A stretch of 64,000 nucleotides of DNA from Bacteroidota bacterium (GTDB lineage: Bacteria; Bacteroidota; Ignavibacteria; Ignavibacteriales; Ignavibacteriaceae): positions 1 to 64,000 of the forward strand of contig JAIUOE010000005.1 in NCBI GenBank assembly GCA_020161395.1. Reading direction: 5' to 3'. The notes under the pieces were generated by a model. The model was given only the letters and a program-made list of their open reading frames with translations, was not told the DNA's origin and ran no database searches. Positions 17,301 through 28,747 of the stretch are shown here, piece after piece; position 1 is the first letter of the stretch; each line of letters opens with the position of its first letter. The translations under genes and the position numbers were made by a program.

Positions 17301-17375
17301 GCATCCGGTGTTTACCTCTGCACAATCAAAGCGGGTGGTAAAATTCAGACCGTAAAGATGATACTGCAGAAGTAG
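14319..17375 (+). CDS. T9SS-secreted Asp-box beta-propeller protein (paralogue 2, with an extra domain)
   Basis: A 1018-aa secreted protein, closely similar to the 10421 product from its signal peptide on (shared PGNIGGR, GEGFFN, DGTTDRTLF and TNQCG stretches). Asp-box/BNR propeller repeats occupy about residues 80-765. Residues about 768-915 are a separate beta-rich domain absent from paralogue 1 and entered through a GGGSGG linker. The C-terminus is a T9SS type A sorting domain (FELSQNYPNPFNPTTKI, ending VKMILQK). Export by Sec plus T9SS is expected. The molecular activity is unknown; sortilin-like propellers mostly bind proteins or glycans. Confidence 0.9.
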   Translation: MKNQFKFVIPSITITILLVFAFSFAYEHTGVMTMEDYLQYKIEKKKHAKLNYGSPDEAMKWFIDQRKSATGSIPNNWREEALQHIDRYNTRPDNLDNSTALSWSEVGPGNIGGRVRAVVINPNNASIIYIGAVGGGVWKTTNGGTSWTPLKDQMENIAVCALVMDPSNSNILYAGTGEGFFNADAIRGEGIFKTTDAGASWTRLSATTGSDFYFVNKLEFDGTTNTLWAATRGGLLKSTNGGTSFTKIVNASNCMDLEIAGTSPTTLYASFGHFSQATVRRSTDAGATWSQIFTQSGIGRYEIAVSKSSPSTVYISGHDLSTNQCGVLSKSTNSGSNWSSVTIPGPAFSGATTYTSGQAWYNNIIAVDPANANIVYVAGLDAWKTTNGGTSWTQISNWYTQAGAPPFMHADIHAIAFSPSSSSTLIVGNDGGVYKTTNSGSTWTSLNNGLNITQFYYGTIHPTLAKYYGGTQDNGTLGLSSGTSWSELIGGDGGATEIDYNNPSLMYGEYVNFCFLKSTNGGASFNKSMSGIPVGSGFWDGTTDRTLFISPFTMDPNNPQILAGGTYRVWRTTNSASSWTAISGDLTGDGTGGNGATISALAIAKGNSSVIYAGTSNGRVQVTTNAGSSWNLRNSGLPASYITKVVIDPANSNVAYATFSGFSSGQKIYKTTNAGVSWTNISSNLPNIPVNSFAINPASTSNLFAGTDLGVFSTTDGGTSWVRDGSSLPNVVVSDLRIRASDNKIVAFTHGRSVWTSTIGGGSGGQITELVYDNGSVLSGYNWPNNGQGSANRMTSPVANAKLTAISFYITGTTAGTATFKPIVRTKAGNGAPGADLVNYNPVTASTVPGWNTWNTSAQNITVTNDFFIGMIYDGVNRPNFGYNQTNNSRAWDFDGTTWSAWNETYFMRATVQSPTAIIDFDNSVPTAFELSQNYPNPFNPTTKIRFALPESGNVTMIIYDINGKKIAEIANGYHQSGRYTYEWNGKNDFGSAVASGVYLCTIKAGGKIQTVKMILQK

Positions 17376-17377
17376 AG

Positions 17378-17419
17378 TTGTTAGTTATGACTTATGATTT
17401 ATGAGTTATGAATTTGACC
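17378..17419 (+). repeat. Degenerate heptamer tract after the propeller gene
   Basis: Six 7-bp units follow the stop codon by 2 nt; the middle four are TTATGAC, TTATGAT, TTATGAG and TTATGAA. They lie in the same orientation relative to the upstream gene as the tracts at 2360, 32570, 34614 and 55459. Confidence 0.75.
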
Positions 17420-17467
17420 GGTCAATGTGTGGTGGTTGAAACATAACGAGTAATGAATCAAAAATTG

Positions 17468-17510
17468 AAAGAGGCTGCTTGATTGTGATATCAGGCAGCC
17501 TCTTTTTTTG
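17468..17510 (+). terminator. Rho-independent terminator
   Basis: An 11-bp stem AAAGAGGCTGC / GCAGCCTCTTT around a loop containing a partial TGAT/ATCA inner stem, ending in a run of seven T, between convergent genes. Confidence 0.85.
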
Positions 17511-17525
17511 AAAGGTCATAATTAA

Positions 17526-18746
17526 CTATTTGAAAAAGATCGGAATCAATGTGATGTAGAGACCTGCAATAATTGCTGAGGTTATCACTCCGCTGATGTT
17601 TGTACCAATGGCTTCGGGTAAAATTATCGATTGCGGATTTGCCTCATGGACAGATTTTTGCGCAACTTTTGCTGTCGTTGGTACACAACTCACACCTGCA
17701 ATTCCAATCACAGGATTGAATTTTCCTCCCGTGATAAAATACATTATGTACCCGCCCATCAGTCCACCAACTGCTGAAAGAATCAGTGCAACTATGCCCA
17801 AAACCAGAAGGGTCAGAATCTGGGGGTCAAGAATCAATGATGCATCACAAAGAACTCCAAGCAAAAGTCCCAGAAGAAAGGTTGATCCGTAAAGCAGGGG
17901 TCCGGCAATGAAATCAACAATATGCTTCAGCCCTGCTTCCCTGACAGCGACACCCACGAACAACGAAAGGAACAATGGAGCTGCGACAGGGAAAAGGAGA
18001 CACAAAATTGTACAGGCAATTACAGCAAAGTAAAGTTTTTCCGAAGCTGAAATCTGCCTGATCTTTTTCTTGGGCGGCATCTTTATCGCCCTGAGCTTTT
18101 TCGGTACCAGTAACTTGATCAGGTAGGGATAACCTCCATAAGTCAAACCCAGGTAGAGATATGCCACAACTGTGATTGCGACAAAAAGTTTTGGTGATAA
18201 TTTGAGCGCCGTAAAGAGCACCATGGGACCATCCGCACCACCAATCATTGCAACAGAGGCAGCATCCTTCACATCAAGTCCCATCGCCATAGCAACAGGT
18301 ACTGTGAGGAATGTGCCCAGTTCCGCACAAACTGCGAGAAACATACTCAGGAAAGGTCTTGCGAGAAGAAATCCAACATCGAGCAGAACACCTATTCCCA
18401 TAAAAACAAAACAGGCGATAAGACCGTTGCTAAAAGTCAAAGTATAAATCGGCTGCAAAAAGTCAATCTGAAGGATATCAATCAACTGTTTCGGGTCTGA
18501 GACCATCGGATCAAGGAAAAGATTGCCTGTTTTTCCGGGTCCCATTATCAGCACACCTGCGTTTACCGCTGCCATGCCTATGCCCATTGGTATCATAAGA
18601 AGTGGTTCAAGTACCCCCTTTTTACCGAGATAGACAAGCAACAAACCGAGTAACATTAAGCAAATTCTTCCGATCGAAATTGTCAGGTCGGAAGTAAACA
18701 ATGTAGATATTCCGGGGAATATCTCCTGTAAGATTTGAAAGTCCAC
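17526..18746 (-). CDS. oadB: Sodium-translocating decarboxylase beta subunit
   Basis: A 406-aa multi-spanning protein of the OadB/GcdB/MmdB family, which couples decarboxylation of carboxybiotin to sodium export. The conserved GGADGPMVLFTALKLSP segment (with the key Asp) and the later SCVPTTAKVAQK and GTNISGVITSAI segments are visible. The start is GTG, with GGGAGGT 6 nt upstream lying over the end of oadG. It follows oadG by 3 nt. The carboxyltransferase (alpha) and biotin-carrier subunits are not in this window, so oxaloacetate, methylmalonyl-CoA or glutaconyl-CoA cannot be told apart. Confidence 0.93.
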   Translation of the reverse strand: MDFQILQEIFPGISTLFTSDLTISIGRICLMLLGLLLVYLGKKGVLEPLLMIPMGIGMAAVNAGVLIMGPGKTGNLFLDPMVSDPKQLIDILQIDFLQPIYTLTFSNGLIACFVFMGIGVLLDVGFLLARPFLSMFLAVCAELGTFLTVPVAMAMGLDVKDAASVAMIGGADGPMVLFTALKLSPKLFVAITVVAYLYLGLTYGGYPYLIKLLVPKKLRAIKMPPKKKIRQISASEKLYFAVIACTILCLLFPVAAPLFLSLFVGVAVREAGLKHIVDFIAGPLLYGSTFLLGLLLGVLCDASLILDPQILTLLVLGIVALILSAVGGLMGGYIMYFITGGKFNPVIGIAGVSCVPTTAKVAQKSVHEANPQSIILPEAIGTNISGVITSAIIAGLYITLIPIFFK

Positions 18747-18749
18747 TTT

Positions 18750-19094
18750 TTACCTCCCTTTCGGATTTTGTCTTAAGCCATAAATTTTCGAACTCCAGGG
18801 AGAGTACGGTTTCACTACTTTTTGAATGGTCATGACCGTTCTTTCGTAATCATGCATTTCTTCAAGATACTGATGTATCGCCAACCCGATAGCTGCAACT
18901 ATTTCGAGATCACTCTCCTGACCTGAGGCTTCAGACTGGACCACAGCAAGATCCTCATGGACATCCTGTGATTTTTCTTTTTGAATTCGTGTGAAGTTTA
19001 TTGCCAGGGAAATGAGCCTTATTAGACCTGCTACAAGGAAGGATATAACGAAGGTGGAAAGGAATATTATTCCAATCGCTGTAAATATATTCAT
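18750..19094 (-). CDS. OadG-like gamma subunit of a sodium-pumping decarboxylase
   Basis: A 114-aa protein with one N-terminal membrane helix (about residues 4-32) and a cytosolic tail rich in Glu. Near the end, VKPYSPWSSKIYGLRQN resembles the P-W-x-x-x-x-R region near the end of OadG proteins and of small carboxylase-associated subunits. Known OadG anchors the alpha and beta subunits and promotes assembly. It is immediately upstream of oadB with a 3-nt gap, which supports the call. There is no alternative family I would prefer. Confidence 0.75.
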   Translation of the reverse strand: MNIFTAIGIIFLSTFVISFLVAGLIRLISLAINFTRIQKEKSQDVHEDLAVVQSEASGQESDLEIVAAIGLAIHQYLEEMHDYERTVMTIQKVVKPYSPWSSKIYGLRQNPKGR

Positions 19095-19211
19095 ATGTCA
19101 TCTATTTTTCTTTAAACTCAACTTTTTTCAGTATAAATAATAAAAAAAGTTATCTTACAAATATAAATACCCTTTCCAATATAATCATCAACTTTTCATT
19201 TTTTTCCATCT

Positions 19212-19267
19212 CAAACTTCAAACTTCAAACTTCAAACTTCTGACCTCAGCCCTCAGCCTTCTGCCCT
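19212..19267. repeat. Heptamer tandem repeat between oadG and secA
   Basis: Eight consecutive 7-bp units: four exact CAAACTT, then CTGACCT, CAGCCCT, CAGCCTT and CTGCCCT. The reverse complement of CAGCCTT is AAGGCTG, the unit found at 32130. This is the only one of seven tracts lying upstream of genes rather than at a stop codon. The rest of this 274-bp gap is AT-rich, with no clear -35/-10 element. Confidence 0.85.
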
Positions 19268-19368
19268 CACCATCCACCGTTGATCCTTAATACAAAAATA
19301 TACATTGTTATTGTGTGACAATATAGCTAAATTTACAGGTTATAATAATTTTTTGGAGCAGACTCTAA

Positions 19369-22802
<3,434 letters not shown>

Positions 22803-22876
22803 TTTTTATTTGCATTGAATAAATTCCAACTGTTCTCTAAATTCCTTCTGACTCAAATTAATTTTCGGAACCGGCT

Positions 22877-25834
22877 TTGAAGCTCAAAGTAATCAAATCC
22901 CTGATCCTGCTCACATCTGCCTTTTTGATATCAGGATGTGGTGTCTGGCAGGATTTCACAACATACTTCAATCTTTATCACAACGCAAAAACTCTTTACT
23001 ATGATGCTGAAGAACAAATCATCAAAGAGAGGAAAGATATTTTTGCCATTTCAGAGGCAGCAATCCCTGCCGGAGCCAATCAGAACCTGCCGAAGGTAAT
23101 CGAAAAATTTTCCAAACTTCTACAGTTCCACAACAAGAGTTCTTATGTTGATGATGCCCTCTTCCTTATAGGGAAAGCCTTTTTCTATCAGAGAAGTTAC
23201 ATCAAGGCTTCACGAAAATTTCAGGAATTGATAGCAACCCAGCCAAACAGCAGTCTTGTTATCGATGCCACTCTTTGGCTCGCAAAGTCCGAGATTCAGA
23301 TGAAAAAATTTGATTCAGGGCTAAAATATCTCGATGAAGCAAAGCAGCTTGCCCTCAAAGAAGAGGACAGGGAAGTGTTGTCAGAAGTATATATCGAAGA
23401 GATAAGGTATCTGAAATTCATTGAAAAATACCTCGAAGCCGTTCAGAAATTAAGAGATCTCGTTGCTGTTGATATTTCAAACGACATCTCAGCTAAAGCA
23501 CAATATGAAATCGGCGAGCTCTTCTTCAAAAAATTGAGTGATCCTCAAAAAGCTGCAGTAGCCTACAAAGCAGCTCTTGAATTTGGTCCCCCGTTTGAGA
23601 TCGAATACAATTCCAACCTGAATTACAGCATCTGCCTCAGGGCAATGAACAAAATTGATGAGTCGCAGGCAAATCTTCAAAAAATGTCGAAAGAGTTTAA
23701 ATATCAGGACAAAATTGATGAGATCATGCTCCAAAAGGGGTTGAGTCTAAAAAAACTCGGACAATATGATGAGGCTTATAAACAGCTTTATGCTCTTGAT
23801 ACACTCACACTGAATTCGGTATCATCGGGAATAGCCCGGTTCGAATTGGGTGACATGTTTGAGAACAACCTGAAAAATTTTGATTCTGCTTACATTTATT
23901 ATGTAAAGGCTGAAAAAAGCGCCTCTACTGCCGACTATGTGAAGAGGATCAGAGAAAAATCGAATCTCTTCAAGCGATATGAAGGGCTTCAAACCAATCT
24001 TTATGTTTACTCCCGACAGCTCGCCTACCTGAATGATCCCATGGAATTCAAAAGAGATTCGTTAAATTTCTATGCCGATTCAGCAGACGCCAAGCTCGCA
24101 GATCTCTTCAAAGCTCCCGTTGAACTTTCCGATTCCGCTAAAAAAATGAGGGATTCGCTGCTCGCTGTCAAGGATTCGCTGAAAAACAAACCTGCACCTG
24201 AAAAACCCTCCGAACCATTGGACGAAGAAATGATTGTGGGGAGACCGAAACAGGGTGATAATCCCGAACAGCAGGGTCAAAACAATCCAAATGCCACCGT
24301 GGCTGTATTAAAAAAGGGGTGGGCACCTGTAATGCCTCAGATCACCTCGGATTCTCTAAAAAACCTCCTCTCAAAGGTCTATTTCGACCTTGGAAATGTG
24401 TTTTTTGGTGAAATCGTAATTCCCGACTCTGCCTATAATTATTATACAAAGCTTCTCGGTGAATTTCCAAACTCACGGTATAAAGGTCAGGCACTTTTTT
24501 CACTCGGTTCTTATTACCTCGACAAAAATGAAAAATCGACTGCGGATTCCATCTTCCAGATTGTCTATGATAATTTTAAAAACGAATCAGTTGTGAATCT
24601 TGCGGCTGATAAACTCGGCAAACCAAAAGTAATTCTGAATGCCTCGCCTGCCGATCTTCTTTTTGAAGAAGCAGAAGGCATTTATGTGAAAAAAGATTAC
24701 CATCAGGCGGTTCAAAAGTATTATTCAGTTTATCTCAAGTTCCCCGAAACATTTACCGCTCCCAAGTCACTTCTGGCTGCCGGTTTCACTCTTGAAAATG
24801 ATTTGAAATTGCTCGATTCCGCTTTTGCTGTCTACGATACTCTTGTTGCTAAGTATCCTCAAACACGCTTTACAAACAAGATCCTTCCAAAAGTTAACTT
24901 TTACAAGGAGGAAAAAGCCCGTATCAAAAAGAAAATTGAAGACTCTCTTAAAGTAATCAGGGACAGTCTGAAAGCCGATTCTATTGCGCGGAATACTCCT
25001 AAAATCGATTCCACTGCAACTCAAATCAAGGACTCAACAGGAAAGAGTATTCCAAAAATCGATTCGACTGCGATTCCTAAAAAGGATTCTGCAGCCAAAC
25101 CCCAGGCTGTGCCACCAGCAAAGACGATCGAAGAGCCTAAAAAAGAGGAAATCAAAGAGGAGGTACCACCATTGAGCAATTTCATCAAACGAAGAGACCT
25201 GCTCGATCTTATTGAGGAGGGTGAAAGCACCACTACGGAATTCAAACTGAAGTTTACAGAGCCCGAGAAGATTGCCAAAGTGATGATCTCATTCGCCAAC
25301 ACAAAAGGCGGGTACCTGATTTTTGGAGTGAATGACAACAAAAAAGTGGTGGGACTTGAAAGCGAAAAGACTGAATTTGAGTTCATAAACGAAACCACAA
25401 ATTTCTATATAACCCCAAAAATCGACTACCTTCTGCAATTCATTAATATTGACCAAAAGGAACTCGTGGTGGTTTTTGTTCCTGAATCAGACAATAAACC
25501 TCATCGAATTCAGGATTACAAAGAAGATCTTGATATAAATACCGCTCAGGTTTATATCAGAGTGAACGACAAGAGTATTCCGGCATCGAAACAAATGATC
25601 AGAATTCTCAAGGCGAGAAGTTCTTCAAATCCGCTCGTTAAATTTTCGGTCGGTGATCTCGAAAAAAAAGTTTTTACCTGGCTCGAGAAGCATGAAAAAA
25701 TCAATGTGAAGGATCTTGCAAATGCTGCGAATATCTCCGAAAGAAGGGCATCGAGAACTTTAGTCACGATGGTAAGGGCAGGTTCATTAAGTATCCATAC
25801 AAAGGACAACGGCGAAGAGTTTTTTACAGTCTAA
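22877..25834 (+). CDS. TPR-repeat lipoprotein ORF fused in frame to an AlbA_2 (Schlafen-like) domain
   Basis: A 985-codon ORF with a TTG start. Residues 1-21 are a lipoprotein signal ending LISGC (Cys21). YFNLYHNAKTLYYDA and tetratricopeptide-like helices up to about 680 resemble the TPR lipoproteins of the T9SS PorW/SprE type; that resemblance is tentative. Residues 690-765 are a Lys/Asp/Pro-rich spacer. Residues 766-985 are AlbA_2: EEGESTTTEFKLKF, then SFANTKGGYLIFGVNDN, ending in a winged-helix-like segment. AlbA_2 is a cytosolic nucleic-acid-associated domain, so one protein in the periplasm makes little sense. A strong internal Shine-Dalgarno and TTG at the junction suggest two products. 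The ORF overlaps the convergent methylase gene by 4 bp. Confidence 0.75.
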   Translation: MKLKVIKSLILLTSAFLISGCGVWQDFTTYFNLYHNAKTLYYDAEEQIIKERKDIFAISEAAIPAGANQNLPKVIEKFSKLLQFHNKSSYVDDALFLIGKAFFYQRSYIKASRKFQELIATQPNSSLVIDATLWLAKSEIQMKKFDSGLKYLDEAKQLALKEEDREVLSEVYIEEIRYLKFIEKYLEAVQKLRDLVAVDISNDISAKAQYEIGELFFKKLSDPQKAAVAYKAALEFGPPFEIEYNSNLNYSICLRAMNKIDESQANLQKMSKEFKYQDKIDEIMLQKGLSLKKLGQYDEAYKQLYALDTLTLNSVSSGIARFELGDMFENNLKNFDSAYIYYVKAEKSASTADYVKRIREKSNLFKRYEGLQTNLYVYSRQLAYLNDPMEFKRDSLNFYADSADAKLADLFKAPVELSDSAKKMRDSLLAVKDSLKNKPAPEKPSEPLDEEMIVGRPKQGDNPEQQGQNNPNATVAVLKKGWAPVMPQITSDSLKNLLSKVYFDLGNVFFGEIVIPDSAYNYYTKLLGEFPNSRYKGQALFSLGSYYLDKNEKSTADSIFQIVYDNFKNESVVNLAADKLGKPKVILNASPADLLFEEAEGIYVKKDYHQAVQKYYSVYLKFPETFTAPKSLLAAGFTLENDLKLLDSAFAVYDTLVAKYPQTRFTNKILPKVNFYKEEKARIKKKIEDSLKVIRDSLKADSIARNTPKIDSTATQIKDSTGKSIPKIDSTAIPKKDSAAKPQAVPPAKTIEEPKKEEIKEEVPPLSNFIKRRDLLDLIEEGESTTTEFKLKFTEPEKIAKVMISFANTKGGYLIFGVNDNKKVVGLESEKTEFEFINETTNFYITPKIDYLLQFINIDQKELVVVFVPESDNKPHRIQDYKEDLDINTAQVYIRVNDKSIPASKQMIRILKARSSSNPLVKFSVGDLEKKVFTWLEKHEKINVKDLANAANISERRASRTLVTMVRAGSLSIHTKDNGEEFFTV
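25156..25174 (+). promoter_or_regulatory. Internal ribosome-binding site and TTG start at the AlbA_2 junction
   Basis: AGAGGAGG (25156-25163) followed by T gives a near-perfect anti-16S match, 8 nt before TTG at 25172-25174. The TTG is in frame with the long ORF, at residue 766. Translation from it would give a 220-aa soluble AlbA_2/winged-helix protein starting LSNFIKRRDLL. The purine run is also explained by Lys-Glu-Glu-Val codons, so function is inference. Confidence 0.55.
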
Positions 25835-26379
25835 TCAGTTTTCCCATCGAAAACCACTCTCAGTCTGTAGACAGCAATTCCATAAGCCACAGCAACATTC
25901 AACGACTGTTTTATCCCGTATTGTGGCAGTTCTATTGTAAAATCACATAAATCCAGCAAATTTTGATTCACTCCTGTAATCTCATTTCCCAAAATGAAGA
26001 GGAGTGGGTACACTTCATCACCAATATCACAGTAGTCTATTGAAGTATCGGTCAATTCTAGAGCCGAGATTTTGTAACCCGACTCTTTATATTTTCGCAC
26101 CACTTCCACTGCATCTTTCACAAATTCCCACTCCACGCTTTCAGTGGAACCAAGAGAAGTTTTCATGATATCCTTAACCGGTGGTGCCGGAGTATAACCG
26201 CAAAGGTAGAGCTTTTCAATCATTGCCCCGTCTGATGTGCGGAAGATGGAACCAACATTGTAGCTGCTGCGGATGGAATCGAGCAAAACAACAACCGGCA
26301 TTTTTTTTACTTCATGCAGATTATCAAGTTTGGCTCTGTTTACGGAAATTTCTGCGTGACTGAGTTTTCTGTTACTCAT
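25831..26379 (-). CDS. TrmH/SpoU-family RNA 2'-O-methyltransferase
   Basis: A 182-aa SPOUT methylase. Motif 1 is LLDSIRSSYNVGSIFRTSDG (Asn and Arg of the SpoU family), motif 2 LFILGNEITGVN, and motif 3 IELPQYGIKQSLNVAVAYGIAVYRL, the knotted SAM site. It is a short, single-domain form without the N-terminal substrate-binding domain of RlmB. The target (tRNA or rRNA ribose) cannot be read from sequence. It overlaps rlmN by 8 bp as the last gene of an RNA-modification operon. Confidence 0.92.
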   Translation of the reverse strand: MSNRKLSHAEISVNRAKLDNLHEVKKMPVVVLLDSIRSSYNVGSIFRTSDGAMIEKLYLCGYTPAPPVKDIMKTSLGSTESVEWEFVKDAVEVVRKYKESGYKISALELTDTSIDYCDIGDEVYPLLFILGNEITGVNQNLLDLCDFTIELPQYGIKQSLNVAVAYGIAVYRLRVVFDGKTD

Positions 26380-27442
26380 GGCTTCTTATCGTAACTCCTG
26401 CAAGTTGACCACAAGCGGCGGCTATTTCATCTCCCTGGGTATCCCTGACCATCACTGTAACATATTCGTCCCGCAAACGGTCGGCAAATTCTTCGATTCT
26501 CTCCCGGGAAGTGGAGCGAAGTTCACCCGAGAATCCCTCGGGGTTCATGTGCTCAAGCGAATTGAATGGTATAATATTTACTTTGGATGGCATCCTGCGG
26601 CAGAGTTTACCGAGTGCTTTTATATCCTTGTCCCGGTCATTAATTCCCTCAAGCATTGTGTATTCGTAGGTGATTCTTGTGTTCGTCTTTTTAATGTAAT
26701 ACTCAATTGCATCGATATTTTCCTTCAGAGAATATTTTGCATTAATCGGCATTATTTTAGTGCGAATATCCTCAAAACAGGAATGAAGTGACAGAGCAAG
26801 TTTTGGGCGTAATCCCGTGTCTGCAAGGTCTCTGATTCTTGGGGCGATACCTGCCGTGGAAACTGTGATCTTTTTCAGACTGATACCTTTGGTAAGTTCC
26901 TGCTGAAATATTTCGAGCGATTTTACAGTGGAATCAAAATTCAGAAGTGGCTCCCCCATTCCCATGTAAACAATATTTGTTATATCCCTCTCATAAATCG
27001 ACTGTGCAATTGCGTACTGATCAAATATCTCTCCGGCAGTCAGATTCCTTTTATATCCGAGCAAACCTGTTGCACAAAACTTGCAGTCCAGGGGACATCC
27101 AACCTGAGTGGAGACACACAGCGTACACCTCTTCTCCTCAGGGATGATTACACATTCAATAAGGTGATCAAGTGCAGTTTTAAGAAGAAGTTTTACAGTC
27201 CCCTCACTACCCGAAACGGATTTATCAGTCAGCTCGAGGGTGTTGATAATCGTCTCATTTTTTATCAATTCCCTCAGCGACTTTGAGAGATTAAGCATCT
27301 GATCTGCATCATCAACCAGATAATTGTACATCCAGTTGAAAACCTGCTCACCACGGAATGATTTTTCACCCTTTTTTATAAACCATTCCTTTAACTCAGG
27401 GAGTGTCATCCCCTTTAATTGTACTTTTTTTGTTTCAATCAT
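26372..27442 (-). CDS. rlmN: 23S rRNA (A2503)/tRNA (A37) C2-methyltransferase
   Basis: A 356-aa radical SAM enzyme. The cluster motif CxxxCxxC is Cys116/120/123 (VGCPLDCKFCATG). Cys109 and Cys344 (ACGQLAG) correspond to the two other catalytic cysteines of RlmN, which form the methyl-carrier thiol pair. YMGMGEPLLNF, SLHS and NIIPFNS are further family signatures. RlmN methylates A2503 in the peptidyl-transferase centre and A37 of some tRNAs. It overlaps queG by 8 bp. All catalytic residues look intact. Confidence 0.96.
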   Translation of the reverse strand: MIETKKVQLKGMTLPELKEWFIKKGEKSFRGEQVFNWMYNYLVDDADQMLNLSKSLRELIKNETIINTLELTDKSVSGSEGTVKLLLKTALDHLIECVIIPEEKRCTLCVSTQVGCPLDCKFCATGLLGYKRNLTAGEIFDQYAIAQSIYERDITNIVYMGMGEPLLNFDSTVKSLEIFQQELTKGISLKKITVSTAGIAPRIRDLADTGLRPKLALSLHSCFEDIRTKIMPINAKYSLKENIDAIEYYIKKTNTRITYEYTMLEGINDRDKDIKALGKLCRRMPSKVNIIPFNSLEHMNPEGFSGELRSTSRERIEEFADRLRDEYVTVMVRDTQGDEIAAACGQLAGVTIRSHE

Positions 27443-28385
27443 TATTCTTGTTTCTTCTTAAAAAACCGCTGTTCCGTCTCATTCCCTTCAATTTGCTTCT
27501 TAGAATTGGACTTTCGGCGAATCTTGTTTTAAATTCCTTGTTATCAATCTGATCAAAAAAACCGGGATCAAACTCTTTGTTCAATCCGGATGTTTCATTG
27601 AATCCTGTAAAATTCTTATTGTTTGTTTCTGCACTGAACTTCCTGTTCCACGGGCACACATCCTGACAAATGTCACAACCAAAAATCCAGTCATCCATTT
27701 TTCCTTCAAATTCCGGACTGATCTCTCCCTTGTTCTCAATAGTCAGATATGAAATGCATTTGCTTCCATCAACTATATATTCACCGACGATGGCGTTTGT
27801 CGGGCAGGCGTCGATGCAGGCAGTACAGCTTCCGCAAAAATCTTCGAGGGGTGAACTGTAGTCAAACTTGATATTCGAAAAGACATTCGCAATGAAAAAC
27901 CAGCTCCCCATCTCCCTGTTGATGATATTTGAATGCTTCCCCTGCCAGCCAATTCCCGCTTTGGCTGCCCAAACCTTGTCCATTACGGGACCTGTATCCA
28001 CATAGCTTTTTGTCTCACACCCGGGAAAAAGGTCTCGAAGTGAGGCTTCAAATTTTTCAAGCATTTCCCACATCACGAAGTGGTAGTCCCTCCCCCAGGC
28101 ATATCTTGACACTTTTTCTTTCCCAGGAGTGTAATCTCCTGACTGCCGGTAATTCAGCCCGAGCGATATCACGGAGATTGCTGAAGGCAGGATATTTTTA
28201 GGATCATTTCTTTTTTCGATATTTTTTTCGAGATACGACATTCCCCCAGAAAATCCTCTCCCGATCCATTGCCGCAAAAATTCTGTTTCCCACTCGAGCG
28301 GTTCAATCTCTGCAAAACCTGCAAGATCGAATCCAATTTCCCTGGCTAATTTTGTCACGGTCTGATTATTTCCTACCACTTCCAA
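27435..28385 (-). CDS. queG: Epoxyqueuosine reductase
   Basis: A 316-aa cobalamin- and iron-sulfur-dependent reductase that performs the last step of queuosine synthesis on tRNA. Two ferredoxin-like cluster motifs, CGSCTACIDACPTNAI and CDICQDVCPWNRKF, bind two 4Fe-4S centres. The N-terminal half contains SLGLNY, YAWGRDYH and the VDTGPVMDK signature. Length fits the shorter QueG forms. It is embedded between the Rieske gene (13-bp overlap) and rlmN (8-bp overlap), so translation is probably coupled. Confidence 0.95.
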   Translation of the reverse strand: MEVVGNNQTVTKLAREIGFDLAGFAEIEPLEWETEFLRQWIGRGFSGGMSYLEKNIEKRNDPKNILPSAISVISLGLNYRQSGDYTPGKEKVSRYAWGRDYHFVMWEMLEKFEASLRDLFPGCETKSYVDTGPVMDKVWAAKAGIGWQGKHSNIINREMGSWFFIANVFSNIKFDYSSPLEDFCGSCTACIDACPTNAIVGEYIVDGSKCISYLTIENKGEISPEFEGKMDDWIFGCDICQDVCPWNRKFSAETNNKNFTGFNETSGLNKEFDPGFFDQIDNKEFKTRFAESPILRSKLKGMRRNSGFLRRNKNND

Positions 28386-28708
28386 TGAGGAGTCTCATCT
28401 TCTACCGTGACATATATATAACCGTTTTTCACCTCGTAAGGAAAAACTTTCAGTCCCCTGTGTCCGTTTTCCTTGTTGCCGGTTTCAAGATCAAATCTCC
28501 ATCCATGGATTGGACAGACCACGAATCCATCTTCAATAAATCCGGTATAGATTGCAGCCGGATGCATGTGAGGACAAATATTACTTAGCGCATGTATCTT
28601 GCCGTCAACTTTGAACAGGGCAATTTCCTCCCCGTTCACCACGAATCTTTTACCTTCACCTTCATGGAGTTCGCTTACTTTGCACAGTTTTTTTACAGCT
28701 TCATCCAT
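28373..28708 (-). CDS. Rieske-type 2Fe-2S ferredoxin
   Basis: Met at 28708 is chosen because GGAG lies 6 nt upstream; the frame opens at 28735. The 111-aa protein has the Rieske ligands CPHMH and CPIHGW (Cys-x-His, then Cys-x2-His) around residues 44 and 64. It has no signal peptide or oxygenase domain, like NirD or biphenyl-dioxygenase-type ferredoxins. It overlaps queG by 13 bp, so it may pass electrons to an enzyme of this cluster; that is inference. A nitrite-reductase role is unsupported, as no NirB is nearby. Confidence 0.9.
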   Translation of the reverse strand: MDEAVKKLCKVSELHEGEGKRFVVNGEEIALFKVDGKIHALSNICPHMHPAAIYTGFIEDGFVVCPIHGWRFDLETGNKENGHRGLKVFPYEVKNGYIYVTVEDETPHWKW

Positions 28709-28747
28709 ACAATTCTCCTTTTGTGGCAATTTCACTCGCCAAAATAA

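Noticed and set aside
19212-19267. Possible CRISPR array
   Set aside because: Units are 7 bp with no spacers; it is a tandem heptamer tract.
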